Shown here piece after piece: positions 32,743 through 43,390 of a stretch of 62,000 nt of DNA. The notes beneath the pieces were generated by a model. The model had not been told where the DNA came from. It saw only the letters and a program-made list of their open reading frames with translations, and ran no database searches. Source of the stretch: Prorocentrum cordatum (taxonomy: Eukaryota > Sar > Dinophyceae > Prorocentrales > Prorocentraceae). The translations under genes and the position numbers were made by a program. The stretch spans positions 212,501-274,500 of the forward strand of contig CAUYUJ010013847.1 of the NCBI GenBank assembly GCA_963575745.1, read 5' to 3'. Within the stretch, counting starts at the first letter, position 1, and every line of letters begins with the position of its first letter.

Positions 32743-34156
32743 CCTGCATTGGCGCAAGCGCGCGCTGGCTGCGATCCCCCCCGCATCAAGGTTGTTGGGG
32801 GGGATCGCTGCCCAAGCCGCGCGCGCCACGGTTAGTCGCACTCCCGCCCCAGACCACCCAGAGTAAAGCCTTTTAGGGTTTAGGGCTTCTCCCCCCAACC
32901 CCCTGTCACGGGGGGCTGTCGAAGTGGTGCGCGCAGGCGATCGCCGACGCGGCCGTGGCATTGCGCATCCACTTGGGCATGCGCGCAGGGCGCGTGACGT
33001 AGGCGCGTCGGCTCGTCGCTCCGTCGAAGAGGCAGCCTTTGGCGATTTCGGCATTGAGCTTCGCCGTTGGACTGCCGCTGGCGCAGCATGTCCATGCGTT
33101 GCCGCCTGTGCCTTCGGCACTAGGTTGTGACACTGGGCTGTGAATGTTGGGATGCGCGCGTGCGGCCGCGGCCGTAGCAATGCGCGCCGATGCGAGCACG
33201 CGCGCAGGGTGCATGGCGCTGGCGCGTCAGGTCGCCTCGTCGATGAGGCAGCCGTTTGCACCTTCGGCGCGAAGCTTCTCCGGTGGGCTGCCGCTGGCGC
33301 AGCAGTTCCACAGGGGTCCGGCATTTGCCGTCGGCATTGGAAAGCAGCACTGCGAAGGCGCTGGCGCGGCAATCCCATGGTTTCCCGCGGGCCTGGAGCG
33401 AGTGGTTGCGCCGTCGGGCTCCTCGCTGACGGCGAACCGCACGGCAGTTACATTCGCCCGCGGCTTTGGGTTTCGCCTTTGGGGTCGCCCCCCCGCTGAA
33501 GCGATTGCAAATCTTCGGCGCGAGCTTCGGGCGGCTGGAGGGGGAGCGCGAGGGGGTGGGTCTGGCACCCCCTCGCTACGATGCGCGCGCATGGCTGCAG
33601 CAGCACCTCCATGGCAGAGCCCGTGGAATGCCTTGGGGGGGCCCTCTGGCAGCGCTGGGAGAGCGCCTGGAGCTTCCCCCAAGAGCCCTGGGACCGCCTG
33701 GAACCGCCTGGGCACGCTTGGGAGCGCGGGGGAGCGCATGGGAGCGCCGCGTGGCGCCTTGGAGCGCTTGTGGGTGCTTAAGAGCGCGTGGGAATGCTTG
33801 GGCGCCCGGGAGCACCTGGGAGCGCCGGGGTGCGCTTAGGAGCGCTTCGGAGTTGCGGCAGCGCTGGGAACGCTGGGGAGCGCCTACGAGCGCCGAGCGC
33901 GCCAGGAGCGTGCCGGGAGCGTTTGGGAGCGCCTGCGAGCGCCTGGGAGCGCCTGGGGGCGTGCCGGGAGCGCTTGGGAGCGCCTGGGCGCGCCTGGGAG
34001 CGCAGCCAGCGCGCGAGCGCTTGGGAGCGCCTGGGAGCGTGCCAAAAGCGCTTGGGAGCGTGCCGGGAGCGCCTGAAGCGCCGTGGAGCGCTTGGGAGCG
34101 TGCCGGGAACACTTGTGAAAACTTGGAAGCGCCTGGGAGCACCTGGGAACGCTTGG

Positions 34157-34188
<32 letters not shown>

Positions 34189-34564
34189 ACGCTTGGGAGC
34201 GCCTGGGAGCGTGCCAGGAGCGCTTGGAGAGCCCTTGGAAGCGCCTGGAGCATCTGGCAGCGCTTGGAGCTCCGCATGGGTAATTTCATAGGTTTGAAGC
34301 ACCCAGGGAGCGCCGCGTGGTGTATTTTCATAGGTTTGGAGCCCCAGAGGCAGCATCGGCTCACCAGGGAGCCACTGGCTAGGGCCGAGGGTTAGGGGTT
34401 CCTTTTCTTAGGAGAACACCACGGGGATGCACCGCGCGGCGTGCGAATTCCTCCTCGGCGGCTATCGCCGCTTCGTCGGTGCGGCGTACGCTGCATGGGC
34501 AGGCTCGCTGAGCGCTCGGCCAGACGCCACGGGCTACGGACGTTGCACCGCCCGCGGCTTGCAG
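32743..34564 (+). repeat. Cassette B2 (forward)
   Basis: Close copy of B1, with hairpin (32771-32808), internal seed (32872-32885), decamer array (about 33675-34280), GAGGGTTAGGGGTTCC and the CTTGCAG end. It lacks about 25 bp present in B1 near 29810. Confidence 0.92.
32771..32808. other. Hairpin at left end of B2
   Basis: A perfect 12-bp inverted repeat, GCGATCCCCCCC and GGGGGGGATCGC, surrounds a 14-nt loop. Equivalent structures occur in the other B copies. Confidence 0.9.
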
Positions 34565-34606
34565 TTTAGGGTTTAGGGTTTAGGGTTTAGGGTTTAGGGT
34601 TTAGGG
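34565..34606 (+). repeat. Interstitial telomeric tract, TTTAGGG x6
   Basis: Six perfect units separate B2 and C1. Confidence 0.98.
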
Positions 34607-34627
34607 CTTCTGCGCAGAACCATCTTA

Positions 34628-34659
34628 TCCCCCCCTCCTCAGGAGGTAGGGGGGGATGG
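34628..34659. other. Hairpin at left end of C1
   Basis: ATCCCCCCCTCCT pairs with AGGAGGTAGGGGGGGAT across a single C, with one bulged pair. It is repeated in C2 and C3. Confidence 0.85.
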
Positions 34660-34859
34660 ATGGATGCGTTCTGTCCCACCCCATCCACCCAGAGTCATTG
34701 CTTTTAGGGTTTAGGGATCTACCCCCCACGCTCCCCCCTTATCAAGGGGGGAAGGAGTGCTGGCGTCAGCCTGAGTGAGTGATGTGCGTCCCAGAAACAC
34801 GCGTGAACCGTAACAAGCGGGTCGGGTCGGGTCGAGCGCGCTCGAGGGTTCGCCCGACC

Positions 34860-35420
34860 TCAATGTGTTTTGCATAGGATTGTTGTGGTTTACATAGCGG
34901 AACGCAAAGATCCCCATAGCAGGCTCGATCAAGAGTTGCGCCTGGGAGCACGCGTGATCAGTTTATGATATATTTTGCATAGGATTGTGATGGTTTACAT
35001 AGCGGGACGTAAAGATCCCCATAGCAGGCTCTATCCAGGGGCGCGCCTGGGAGCACGCATGATCAGTTTATAATATGTTTTGCATAGGATTGTGGAGGGG
35101 GCCGTGAAGATCCGCATAGCAGGCTCGATCCAGGGGCGCGCCTGGGAACACGCATGATCAGTTTATATTATGTTTTGCATAGGATTGTTTACATAGCGGG
35201 ACGTAAAGATCCCCATAGCAGGCTCGATCCAAGGGCGCGCCTGGGAGCACGCGTGGTCAGTTTATAGTATGTTTTGCATAGGATTGTGGAGGGGGCCGCG
35301 AAGATCCGGATAGCAGGCTCGATCCAGGGGCGCGCCTGGGAACACGCATGGTCCGTTTATATTACGTTTTGCATGAGATTGTGGAGGGGGCCGCGAACAT
35401 CCGCATAGCAGGCTCGATCC
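34860..35420 (+). repeat. ~100-bp tandem array in C1, two alternating variants
   Basis: GCATAGGATTG recurs at about 34872, 34977, 35081, 35177, 35276 and 35370. One variant continues TTTACATAGCGGGACG, the other GTGGAGGGGGCCG; both share CATAGCAGGCTCGATCC and GGGCGCGCCTGGGA. Confidence 0.93.
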
Positions 35421-35429
35421 AGGGGCGCG

Positions 35430-35715
35430 CCTGGGGAGAGCTCTGGGGGAGAGCTCTTGGGGGGAAGCTCTGGGGGAGAGCTCTGGGGGAGAGCTCTGGG
35501 GGAGAGCTCTGGGGGAGAGCTCTGGGCGAGAGCTCTGGGCGAGAGCTCCGGGGGAGAGCTCTGGGAGAGTGCTCTGGGGGGGAGCTATGGGGAAAAGCTC
35601 CGGGGGGGAGCTCAGGGGGAGAGCTCTGGGGGAGAGCTCTGGGGGAGAGCTCTGGGGGAGAGCTCTGGGGGAGAGCTCTGGGGGTGAGCTCTGGGGGAGA
35701 GCTCCGGGGGAGAAG
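35430..35715 (+). repeat. 13-bp array (GGGGGAGAGCTCT)n in C1
   Basis: About 22 copies. Each unit contains the 8-bp palindrome AGAGCTCT. Confidence 0.97.
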
Positions 35716-35886
35716 CCGAGCGGTATCCGCGAGCATCCGGCCGAGGGTTAGGGGTTATCATTGTGCAAGCGAAGCACCGCCTCGAGCCGGCAGGCCTATG
35801 GTCGCGGTGAGCTCGACTTGCAGCTCGCTCTCCCTAGCAGATCCTTACAGGCGTGGCGGTGCGCGCCCCCAGGTCCGCGCCTGCAG

Positions 35887-35907
35887 TTTAGGGTTTAGGG
35901 TTTAGGG
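35887..35907 (+). repeat. Interstitial telomeric tract, TTTAGGG x3
   Basis: Three perfect units separate C1 and C2. Confidence 0.97.
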
Positions 35908-37466
35908 TTTCTGCGCAGAACCATCCTGCCCCCCCCTCCTCAGGAGGCAGGGGGGATGGATGGATGCGTTCTGCCCCGCCCCATCCACCCAGAGTCATTG
36001 CTTTTAGGGCTTAGGGATCTACCCCCCACGCTCCCCCCTATCAAGGTGGGAAGGAGTGCTGGCGTCAGCCTGAGTGAGTGATGTGCGTCCCAGAAACACG
36101 CGTAACAAGCGGGTCGGGTCGGGTCGAGCGCGCTCGAGGGTTCGCCCGACCTCAACGCGCTTTGCATAGGATTGTGGTGGTTTACATAGCGGGACGCAAA
36201 GATCCCCATAGCAGGCTCGATCCAGGGGCGCGCCTGGGAGCACGCATGATCAGTTTATATTTTTTTACATAGGATTGTGATGGTTTACATAGCGGGACGT
36301 AAAGATCCCCATAGCAGGCTCGATCCAGGGGCGCGCCTGGAAGCACGCATGGTCAGTTTATAATATGTTTTGCATAGGATTGTGGAGGGGGCCGTGAAGA
36401 TCCGCATAGCAGGCTCGATCCAGGGGCGCGCCTGGGAACACGCATGATCAGTTCATATTACGTTTTGCATTGGATTGCTTGCATAGCGGGACGTAAAGAT
36501 CACCATAGCAGGCTCGATCCAGGGGAGCGCCTGGGAGCACGCATGATCAGTTTATATTGTGTTTTGCATAGGATTGTGGACGGGGCCGTGAAGATCCGCA
36601 TAGCAGGCTCGATCCAGGGGCGCGCCTGGGAACACGCGCGATCAGTTTATAATATGTTTTGCATAGGATTGTGGAGGGGGCCGCGAAGATCCGCATAGCA
36701 GGTTCGATCCAGGGGCGCGCCTGGGGAGAGCTCTGGGGGAGAGCTCTGGGGGAGAGCTCTGGGGGAGAGCTCTGGGGGAAGGCTCTGGGGGAGAGCTCTG
36801 GGGGAAGGCTCTGGGGGAAAGCTCTGGGGGAGAGCTCTGGGGAAAGCTCCGGGGAAAGCTTGGGGGAGAGCTCTGGGGGCGAGCTCTGGGGGAGAGCTCT
36901 GGGGGAGAGCTCTGGAGGCCAGAGCTAGGGGGAGAGCTCTGGGGGAGAGCTGGGGGAGAGCTCTGGGGGAGAGCTCTGGAGGAGAGCTCTGGGGGAGAGC
37001 TCTGGGGGAGAGCTCTGGGGGAGAGCTCTGGGGGAGAGCTCTGGGGGAGAGCTCCGGGGGAGAGCTCTGGGGGAGAGCTCTGGGGGAGATCTCTGGGGGC
37101 GAGCTCTGGGGGGGAGCTCTGAGGGAGAGCTCTGGGGGAGAGCTCTGGGCGAGAGCTCCGGGGGAGAGCTCTGGGGGAGAGCTCTGGGGGGGAGCTCTGG
37201 GGGAAAGCTCCGGGAGAGAGCTCTGGGGGAGAGCTCTGGGCGAGAGCTCCGGGGGAGAGCTCTGGGGGAGAGCTCTGGGGGGGAGCTCTGGGGGAGCGGC
37301 CCAGGAACTCAGAGCATCCGGCCGAGGGTTAAGGGTTATCTTTCTGCAAGCGAAGCACCGCCTCGGGCCGGCGGGCCTATGGTCGCGGTGAGCTCGACTT
37401 GCAGCTCGCTCTCACTAGCAGATCCTTACAGGCGTGGCGGTGCGCGCCCCCAGGTCCGCGCCTGCA
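35908..37466 (+). repeat. Cassette C2 (forward)
   Basis: Same plan as C1. The internal seed is partly decayed (near 36002-36015), the ~100-bp array lies at 36150-36730, and the 13-bp array is longer (about 36728-37300). Confidence 0.92.
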
Positions 37467-37480
37467 GTTAGGGTTTAGGG
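37467..37480 (+). repeat. Short telomeric tract, x2
   Basis: GTTAGGG plus one TTTAGGG separate C2 and C3. Confidence 0.9.
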
Positions 37481-38755
37481 CTTCTGCGCAGAACCATCCT
37501 ATCCCCCCCTCCTCAGGAGGTAGGGGGGGATGGATGGATGCGTTCTGCCCCACCCCATCCACCCAGAGTCATTGCTTTTAGGGTTTAGGGATCTACCCCC
37601 GACGCTCCCCCCTATCAAGGGGGGAAGGAGTGCTGGCGTCAGCCTGAGTGAGTGATGTGCGTCCCAGAAACACGCGTGAACCGTGACAAGCGGGTCGGGT
37701 CGGGTCGAGCGCACTCGAGGGTTCGCCCGACCTCAACGTGTTTTGCATAGGATTGTGGTGGTTTACGTAGCGGGACGTAAAGATCCCCATAGCAGGCTCG
37801 ATGAAGGGGCGCGCCTGGGAGCACGCATGATCAGTTTATAATATTTTTGCATGGGATTGTAATGGTTTACATAGCGGGACGTAAAGATCCCCATAGCAGG
37901 CTCGATCCAGGGGCGCGCCTGGGAGCACGCATGATCAGTTTATATTATGTTTTGCATAGGATTGCGGAGGGGGCCGCAAAGATCCGCATAGCAGGCTCGA
38001 TCCAGGGGCGCGCCTGGGAACACGCATGATCAGTTTATACTACGTTTTACATAGGATTGTTTGCGTAGCGGGACGTAAAGATCACCATGGCAGGCTCGAT
38101 CCAGGGGCGCGCCTGGGAGCACGCATGATCAGTTTATGATATGTTTTGCATGGGATTGTGGAGGGGGCCGTGGAGATCCGCATAGCAGGCTCGATCCAGG
38201 GGCGCGCCTGGGAACACGCATGATCAGTTTATATTATGTTTTGCATAGGATTGTGGAGGGGGCCGTGAAGATCCGCATAGCAGGCTCGATCCAGGAGCGC
38301 GCCTGGGGGAGAGCTCTGGGGGAGAGCTCTGGGGGAGAGCTCTGGGGGAAAGCTCTGGGGGAGCGCTCTGGGGGAGAGCTCTGGGGGAGAGCTCTGGGGG
38401 AGAGCTCTGGGGGAGAGCTCGGGGGGAGAGCTCTGGGGGAGAGCTCTGGGGGGAAGCCCTGGAGGGGAGCTCTGGGGGAGAGCTCTGGGGGGGAGCTCTG
38501 GGGAGAGCTCTGGGGGAGAGATCTGGGGGAGAGCTTGGGGGGAGAGCTCTGGGTGAGCGCTCTGGGGGAGAGCTTCTGGAGGAGACGAGCGGATCCTGTG
38601 AGCATCCGGTCGAGGGTTAGGGGTTATCTTTGTCTGAGCAGAGCACCGCCTAGGGCCGGCAGGCCTATGGTAGCAGTGAGCTCGACGTGCAGCTCGCTCT
38701 CACTAGCAGATCCTTACAGGCGTGGCGGTGCGCGCCCCCAGGTCCGCGCCTGCAG
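37481..38755 (+). repeat. Cassette C3 (forward)
   Basis: Same plan as C1, with internal seed at 37578-37590, ~100-bp array 37735-38305 and 13-bp array about 38305-38580. Confidence 0.92.
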
Positions 38756-38769
38756 TTTAGGGTTTAGGG
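38756..38769 (+). repeat. Telomeric tract, TTTAGGG x2
   Basis: Two units followed by TTGAGGGG and TTTAGTG decay separate C3 and A4. Confidence 0.9.
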
Positions 38770-39717
38770 TTGAGGGGTTTAGTGCTTCGTCTTAGCGCAG
38801 ACGGCGACAGTCCAGGCAATGCTTGCCCCACTTCGGCCAAGCTTGATTGGGGGGCGGTTAAGCCGGACCCGAGGCAAGCTTGGCGAAGGGGCAGGAGGTT
38901 GCAACATCTTTCCCACCCACGGCCGCAATGGCCGGAACCTTCCCCCCTCCCCCCCCTCCCCCACCTCCCAAACTAAAGCCTTTTAGGGTTTAGGGCCGTT
39001 GGCCCCTAAATTCCCAAATGCGTTCCAAGCGCTCCCAGGCGTTCCCTGGCGCTCCCAGGCGCTCCCAGGCGCTCCCAAGCGCTTTCAAGCGCTCCCAGGC
39101 GCTCCCCGGCGCTCCCAGGCGCTCCCGGCGCGTTCCGAAGCGCTCCCAAGCGCTCCCAGGTGTCCCTGGCAATCCCAAGCGCTCCCAGGCGCTCCCAGGC
39201 GCTCCCAAGCGCTCCTAGGCGCTCCCAAGCGCTCCCAGGCGCTCCCGGCGCGTTCCCAGGCGCTCCCAAGCGCTCCCAGACGCTTCCAGGCGCTCCCTGG
39301 CGCTCCCAAGCGTTCCCCGGCGCTCCCGGCACGCTTCCAGGCGCTCCGAGGCGCTCCCAGGCGCTCCCAGGCGTTCTCAGACGCCCCCAGGCGCTCCCAT
39401 GCGCTCCCAGACGCTCCCAGGCGCTTCCAAGCGTTCCAACGCGCTCCCAGGCGTTCCCAGGCGCCCCCAGGCGCTCCAGGCGCCCCAGGCGTCACTCAGA
39501 AGAAAAGGTCTTTGGGTTTAGGGTGTTATATTCGTTGAGGATCAGGGGAGGGTTTATCGTTGAAGCGCGAATCCCCAAAAGAGGGGGAGGGCAGCAGCAA
39601 AAGCTGCCACAAACACTCGGGCTACATGCTCAAGCATCTCAGAGATGCCCTGTCTCTCGTAGACGGCGACGGTGATGCGCGGTGGGGTGGGCAGAAGCAC
39701 AACGAGGTGCTTGGGAA
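38770..39717 (+). repeat. Cassette A4 (forward)
   Basis: Same plan as A1, more diverged at the left (extra bases in the hairpin region, a C-rich stretch near 38940-38965). The decamer array is at about 39010-39490. The TACGTGTCGG segment is missing, as in A5 and A6, so A4 belongs to the same subtype as those copies. Confidence 0.9.
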
Positions 39718-39731
39718 TTTAGGGTTTAGGG
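39718..39731 (+). repeat. Telomeric tract, TTTAGGG x2
   Basis: Two units separate A4 and B3. Confidence 0.95.
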
Positions 39732-41249
39732 CCTGCATTGGCGCAAGCGCGCGCTGGCTGCGACCCCCCCCACATCAAGGTTGTTGGGGGGGATCGCTGC
39801 CCAAGCCGCGCGCGCCACGGTTAGTCGCACTCCCGCCCCAGACCACCCAGAGTGAAGCCTTTTAGGGTTTAGGGTTTCTCCCCCCAACCCCCCTATCACG
39901 GGGGGCTGTCGAAGTGGCGCGCGCAGGCGATCGCCAGCGCGGCCGTGGCACTGCGCATCCACGTGAGCACGCGCGCAGGGCGCGTGGCGTAGGCGGCGCT
40001 TCGGCTCGTCGCCCCGTCGAAGAGGCAGCCGTTGGCGATGGCGGTGATTAGCTTCGCCGTTGGGCTGCCGCTGGCGCAGCATGTCCATGCGTTGCCGCCT
40101 TTGCCTTCGGCACTGGGTTGTGACGCTGGGCTGCGAATGCTGGGAAGCGCGCGCGCGGCCGCGGCCGTAGCAATGCGCGCCGATGCGAGCACGCGCGCAG
40201 GGTGCATGGCGCTGGCGCGCCACCTCGCCTCGTCGATGAGGCAGCCGTTTGCGCCTTCGGCGTGGAGCTTCGCCGTTGGGCTGCCGCTGGCGCAGCAGAT
40301 CCACCGGGGTCTGGCATTTGCCGTCGGCATTGGAAAGCAGCACTGCAAGGGCGCTGGCGTGACAATACTATGGGTTCCCCTGCGCTTCAAGCGAGTGTTT
40401 GCGCCCTCGGGCTCCTCGCTGACGGCGACGCGCACGGCAGTTGCATTCGCCCGCGGCTTTGGGTTTCGCCTTTGGGTTCGCCCACCCCGCTGAAGCGATT
40501 GCAATCATCGACGCAGGCCAGCCTTCGGCGGAGCTTAACGGACGGCTGGAGGGGAGCGCGAGGGGGTGGGTCCGGGCACCCTCGCTACGAATGCCGCGCA
40601 TGGTTGCGGCAGCACCTCCATTGGCAGAGCCCTGGAATGTAGCTTGGGGGGGGCCCTCTAGCAGCGCTGTGAGGAGCCCTGGGACTGCCTGTGGAACTGG
40701 CCTGGGGCACGCTTGTGGAGGCGCGCGGGAGGCAATGGGAGCGACCGGCGGTGTCGCAGGTGCGCTATGTGGCCGAGCTGAAAAGCGCGTGGGAAATGTG
40801 GGCGCGCTTGGGGAGCACCTGGGGCACCTGGGAGCGCAGGGGAGCGCTTAGGAGCGCTTCGGAGTTGTGGCAGCGCTGGGAACGCTGGGGAGCGCCTGCG
40901 AGCGCCTGGGAGCGCGCCAGGAGCGTGCCGGGAGCGCTTGGGAGCGCCTGCGAGCGCCTGGGAGCGCCTGGGGGCGTGCCGGGAGCGCTTGGGAGCGCCT
41001 GGGAGCGTCGAGGAGCGCAGCCAGCGCGCGCCTGGGAACGCGCCTGGGTGCGTGCCGGGAGCGCCCAGGAGCGCTTAGAGCGCTTGGGAACGCTTGGGAG
41101 CGCCTGGGAGCGCTTGGGAGCGCGTGGGAGCGTGCCGAGAGCGCCTGGGAGCGTGCCGGGAGCGCCTGGAGCGCCGTGGAGCGCTTGGGAGCGTGCCGGG
41201 GGCGCCTGGGAAAGCTTGGAAGCGCCTGGGAGCGCTTGGGAGCGCTTGG

Positions 41250-41295
<46 letters not shown>

Positions 41296-41672
41296 CTTGG
41301 AGCGCCTGGGAGCGTGCCGGAAGCGCTTGGAGAGTCCTTGGGAGCGCCTGGAGCGTTGGGAAGCGCTTGGAGCGCCGCATGCTGTAATTTCATACGTTTG
41401 GAGCACCCAGGGAGCGCCGCATGGTGTATTTTCATAGGTTTGGAGCCCCAGGGGATGTAGCGGACCGCGGCGAACCCGCTTGCTAGGGCTGAGGGTTAGG
41501 GGTTTCTTTTCTTGGGAGAACACCACGGGGATGCACCGCGCGGCGTGCGAATTCCTCCTCAGCGGCTATCGCCGCTTCGTCGGTGCGGCGCACGCTGTAT
41601 GGGCAGGCTCGCTGAGCGCTCGGCCAGGCGCCACGGGCTTCTTTCTGACGATGCACCGCCCGTGGCTTGCAG
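39732..41672 (+). repeat. Cassette B3 (forward)
   Basis: Same plan as B1, with more indels in the middle (about 40500-40800). The decamer array is at about 40800-41375. It is the last forward cassette and abuts the head-to-head telomeric junction. Confidence 0.92.
39896..40504 (-). CDS. Possible ~200-codon ORF in cassette B, degenerate ankyrin-like repeats
   Basis: On the CCCTAAA-reading strand the middle of cassette B gives a continuous frame here. It contains two related segments of about 60-70 residues. The first has CCASGSPTAKL and ANGCLIDEA with ARVLASAR; the second has CCASGSPTAKL and ANGCLFDGAT, then SAAYATRPARVLTWMR. The pattern NGCxxDxxT...AA...VLxWxR resembles the NGCPWDE-type ankyrin-like repeats common in large protist genomes, but several key positions are off and the GHL element is lost. 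B1, B2, B4 and B5 keep the second segment in frame, with a 3-bp indel between copies; some copies are frameshifted between the two segments. No promoter or start is evident. It may be a captured gene fragment that travels with the cassette, not a working gene. Confidence 0.3.
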   Translation of the reverse strand: MQSLQRGGRTQRRNPKPRANATAVRVAVSEEPEGANTRLKRRGTHSIVTPAPLQCCFPMPTANARPRWICCASGSPTAKLHAEGANGCLIDEARWRASAMHPARVLASARIATAAAARALPSIRSPASQPSAEGKGGNAWTCCASGSPTAKLITAIANGCLFDGATSRSAAYATRPARVLTWMRSATAALAIACARHFDSPP

Positions 41673-41716
41673 TTTAGGGCAAACCCTAAACCCTAAACCC
41701 TAAACCCTAAACCTTA
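41673..41716. repeat. Head-to-head telomeric repeat junction
   Basis: One TTTAGGG (41673-41679), a C at 41680, then AAACCCTAAA and further CCCTAAA units to about 41716. The telomeric strand switches here. All tracts to the left read TTTAGGG and all to the right read CCCTAAA. Confidence 0.97.
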
Positions 41717-41973
41717 AATTCCCAAAGCACCTCGTTGTGCTTCTGCCCACCCCACCGCGCATCACCGTCGCCGTCTTCGAGAGACAGGGCATCTCTGAGG
41801 TGGGCTGGGCATGTTGCCCGACTGGGTCGCCTTCACAAGCTTTTGCTGCTAGCCTCCCCCTCTTTGGGGAGTCGCGCTTCAATGATAAACCTCCCCTGAT
41901 CCTCAACGATTATAACACCCTAAACCCAAAGACCTTTTGCTTGTAAGCGCCGGGGGGCGCCTGGGGGCGCCTG

Positions 41974-42480
41974 CCCAGAACTCCATTCCCGGGCCACATT
42001 TTGGATGTCCGGAGCCAACTGTAGGCCACTTCGTGCTCTTCGATTTCCCAGAACTCCATTCCCGGGCCACATTTTGGATGCCCGGAGCCAACTGTAGGCC
42101 ACTTCGTGCTCTTCGACTTCCCAGAACTCCATTCCCGGGCCACATTTTGTATGCCCGGAGCCAACTGTAGGCCACTTCGTGCTCTTCGACTTCCCAGAAC
42201 TCCATTCCCCGGCCACATTTTGGATGCCCGGAGCCAACTGTAGGCCACTTCGTGCTCTTCGAGTTCCCAGAACTCCATTCCCGGGCCACATTTTGGATGC
42301 CCGGAGCCAACTGTAGCCACTTCGTGCTCTTCGATTTCCCAGAACTCCATTCCCGGGCCACATTTTGGATGCCCGGAGCCAACTGTAAGCCACTTCGTGC
42401 TCTTCGATTTCCCAGAACTCCATTCCCGGGCCACATTTTGAATGCCCGGAGCCAACTGTAGGCCACTTCGTGCTTTTCCA
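41974..42480 (-). repeat. 73-bp tandem array, 7 copies
   Basis: CCCAGAACTCC begins units at 41974, 42048, 42120, 42193, 42266, 42338 and 42411. Units contain ATTCCCGGGCCACATTTTGG, GCCCGGAGCCAACTGTAGG and CACTTCGTGCTCTTCGA. No stop occurs in any frame on the minus strand, and 73 is not divisible by three. Confidence 0.97.
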
Positions 42481-42960
42481 TTTGCCTGGGGCTAGCGTTG
42501 CGTCAACCTTGCCGGCCGGCCGGCCGGCTGACGCACGCGACGCGCTGCCTGGTGCGTCGCATCGAGGGGGCGCCAGGCCCGCCCCTCGAGCTCCCCCTCC
42601 CACCATCCGAGACGAAGCGCTGCGCGTGCGCCCCCGCGCAGAATCGCTCCTGCGAGAATCGGAAAAGGTCGCCTGGTCGGGCGTCCCCCAACGCGCGAAC
42701 GAACCCCGGAGACTCTGGGACGACGTGGTGTCAGCGCGGGAACCTCGCGCGCGCGCGAGCCGCGGAGCGTCCGGCGAGCTGGTCCCATTTGTCGTGGCCC
42801 ACCATGATCGCTTCTGAGATTGAGGCCCTGGGTAAGTTATTTCAATCGCCATATGCGCTCGCCAGCGCGCCTGGGCATCGAAAAAGAGCGCGCAGGCGCG
42901 GTTCTGGCGTCGCCAACGTAACATGGGCCCCAAGGTACGACACCTCGTTGGCCGGCAAGC
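42481..42960. other. Insert shared by A5 and A6, possible captured exon
   Basis: It opens with a (GCCGG)4-like palindrome at about 42510-42530. A plus-strand frame to 42817 gives non-repetitive residues (EALRVRPRAESLLRESEKVA, WDDVVSAREP). Shortly after comes CTGGGTAAGT near 42830, a good 5' splice-site match. In A6 the corresponding TGG is TAG (near 48718), so that copy is interrupted. I recognise no family. Confidence 0.4.
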
Positions 42961-42966
42961 CGCTGC

Positions 42967-43010
<44 letters not shown>

Positions 43011-43349
43011 CCGGGAGCGCCTGGGAGCGTGCCGGGAGCGCTTGGGAGCGCTTGGCAGCGCCGGGGAGCGCATGGGAGCGCTTGGCTGAGAGCGCCTGGG
43101 AGCGCTTGGGAGCGCCAGGGAGCGCCTGGGAGCGCTTGGAACGCATTTGGGAATTTACGGGCCAACGGCCCTAAACCCTAAAAGGCTTTAGTTTGGGAGG
43201 TTGCCGGCCATGCGGCCGGGGGTGGGAAGATGTTGCACCTCCTGCCCCCTTCGCCAAGCTTGCTCGGGTCGGCCAACCGCCCCCCCAATCAAGCTTGCCG
43301 AAGGGGGGGCAGCATTGCCTGGACTGTCGGCCGCTGCGCGCCCGAGAAG

Positions 43350-43390
43350 CCCTAAACCCTAAACCCTAAACCCTAAACCCTAAACCCTAA
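43350..43390 (-). repeat. Interstitial telomeric tract, CCCTAAA x6
   Basis: About six units lie between A5 and segment E. Confidence 0.97.

Larger units (their letters stand above)
34607..35886 (+). repeat. Cassette C1 (forward)
   Basis: It opens CTTCTGCGCAGAACCATC, then a hairpin (34628-34659), GGATGGATGGATGCG and an internal seed (34703-34716). A second C/G hairpin (about 34733-34752) follows, then GGGTCGGGTCGGGTCGAGCG, a ~100-bp tandem array (34860-35420), a 13-bp array (35430-35715) and GAGGGTTAGGGGTTATC. A conserved end finishes CGCGCCTGCAG. The last two elements parallel those of cassette B. Confidence 0.92.
41717..43349 (-). repeat. Cassette A5 (inverted, long subtype)
   Basis: Read on the minus strand this has the A plan: hairpin, internal seed (43169-43182 on plus) and a short decamer array (about 42968-43145). 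It then carries an about 480-bp insert (42481-42960), a 73-bp tandem array (41974-42480) and the A right end. It is nearly identical to A6. Confidence 0.92.
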
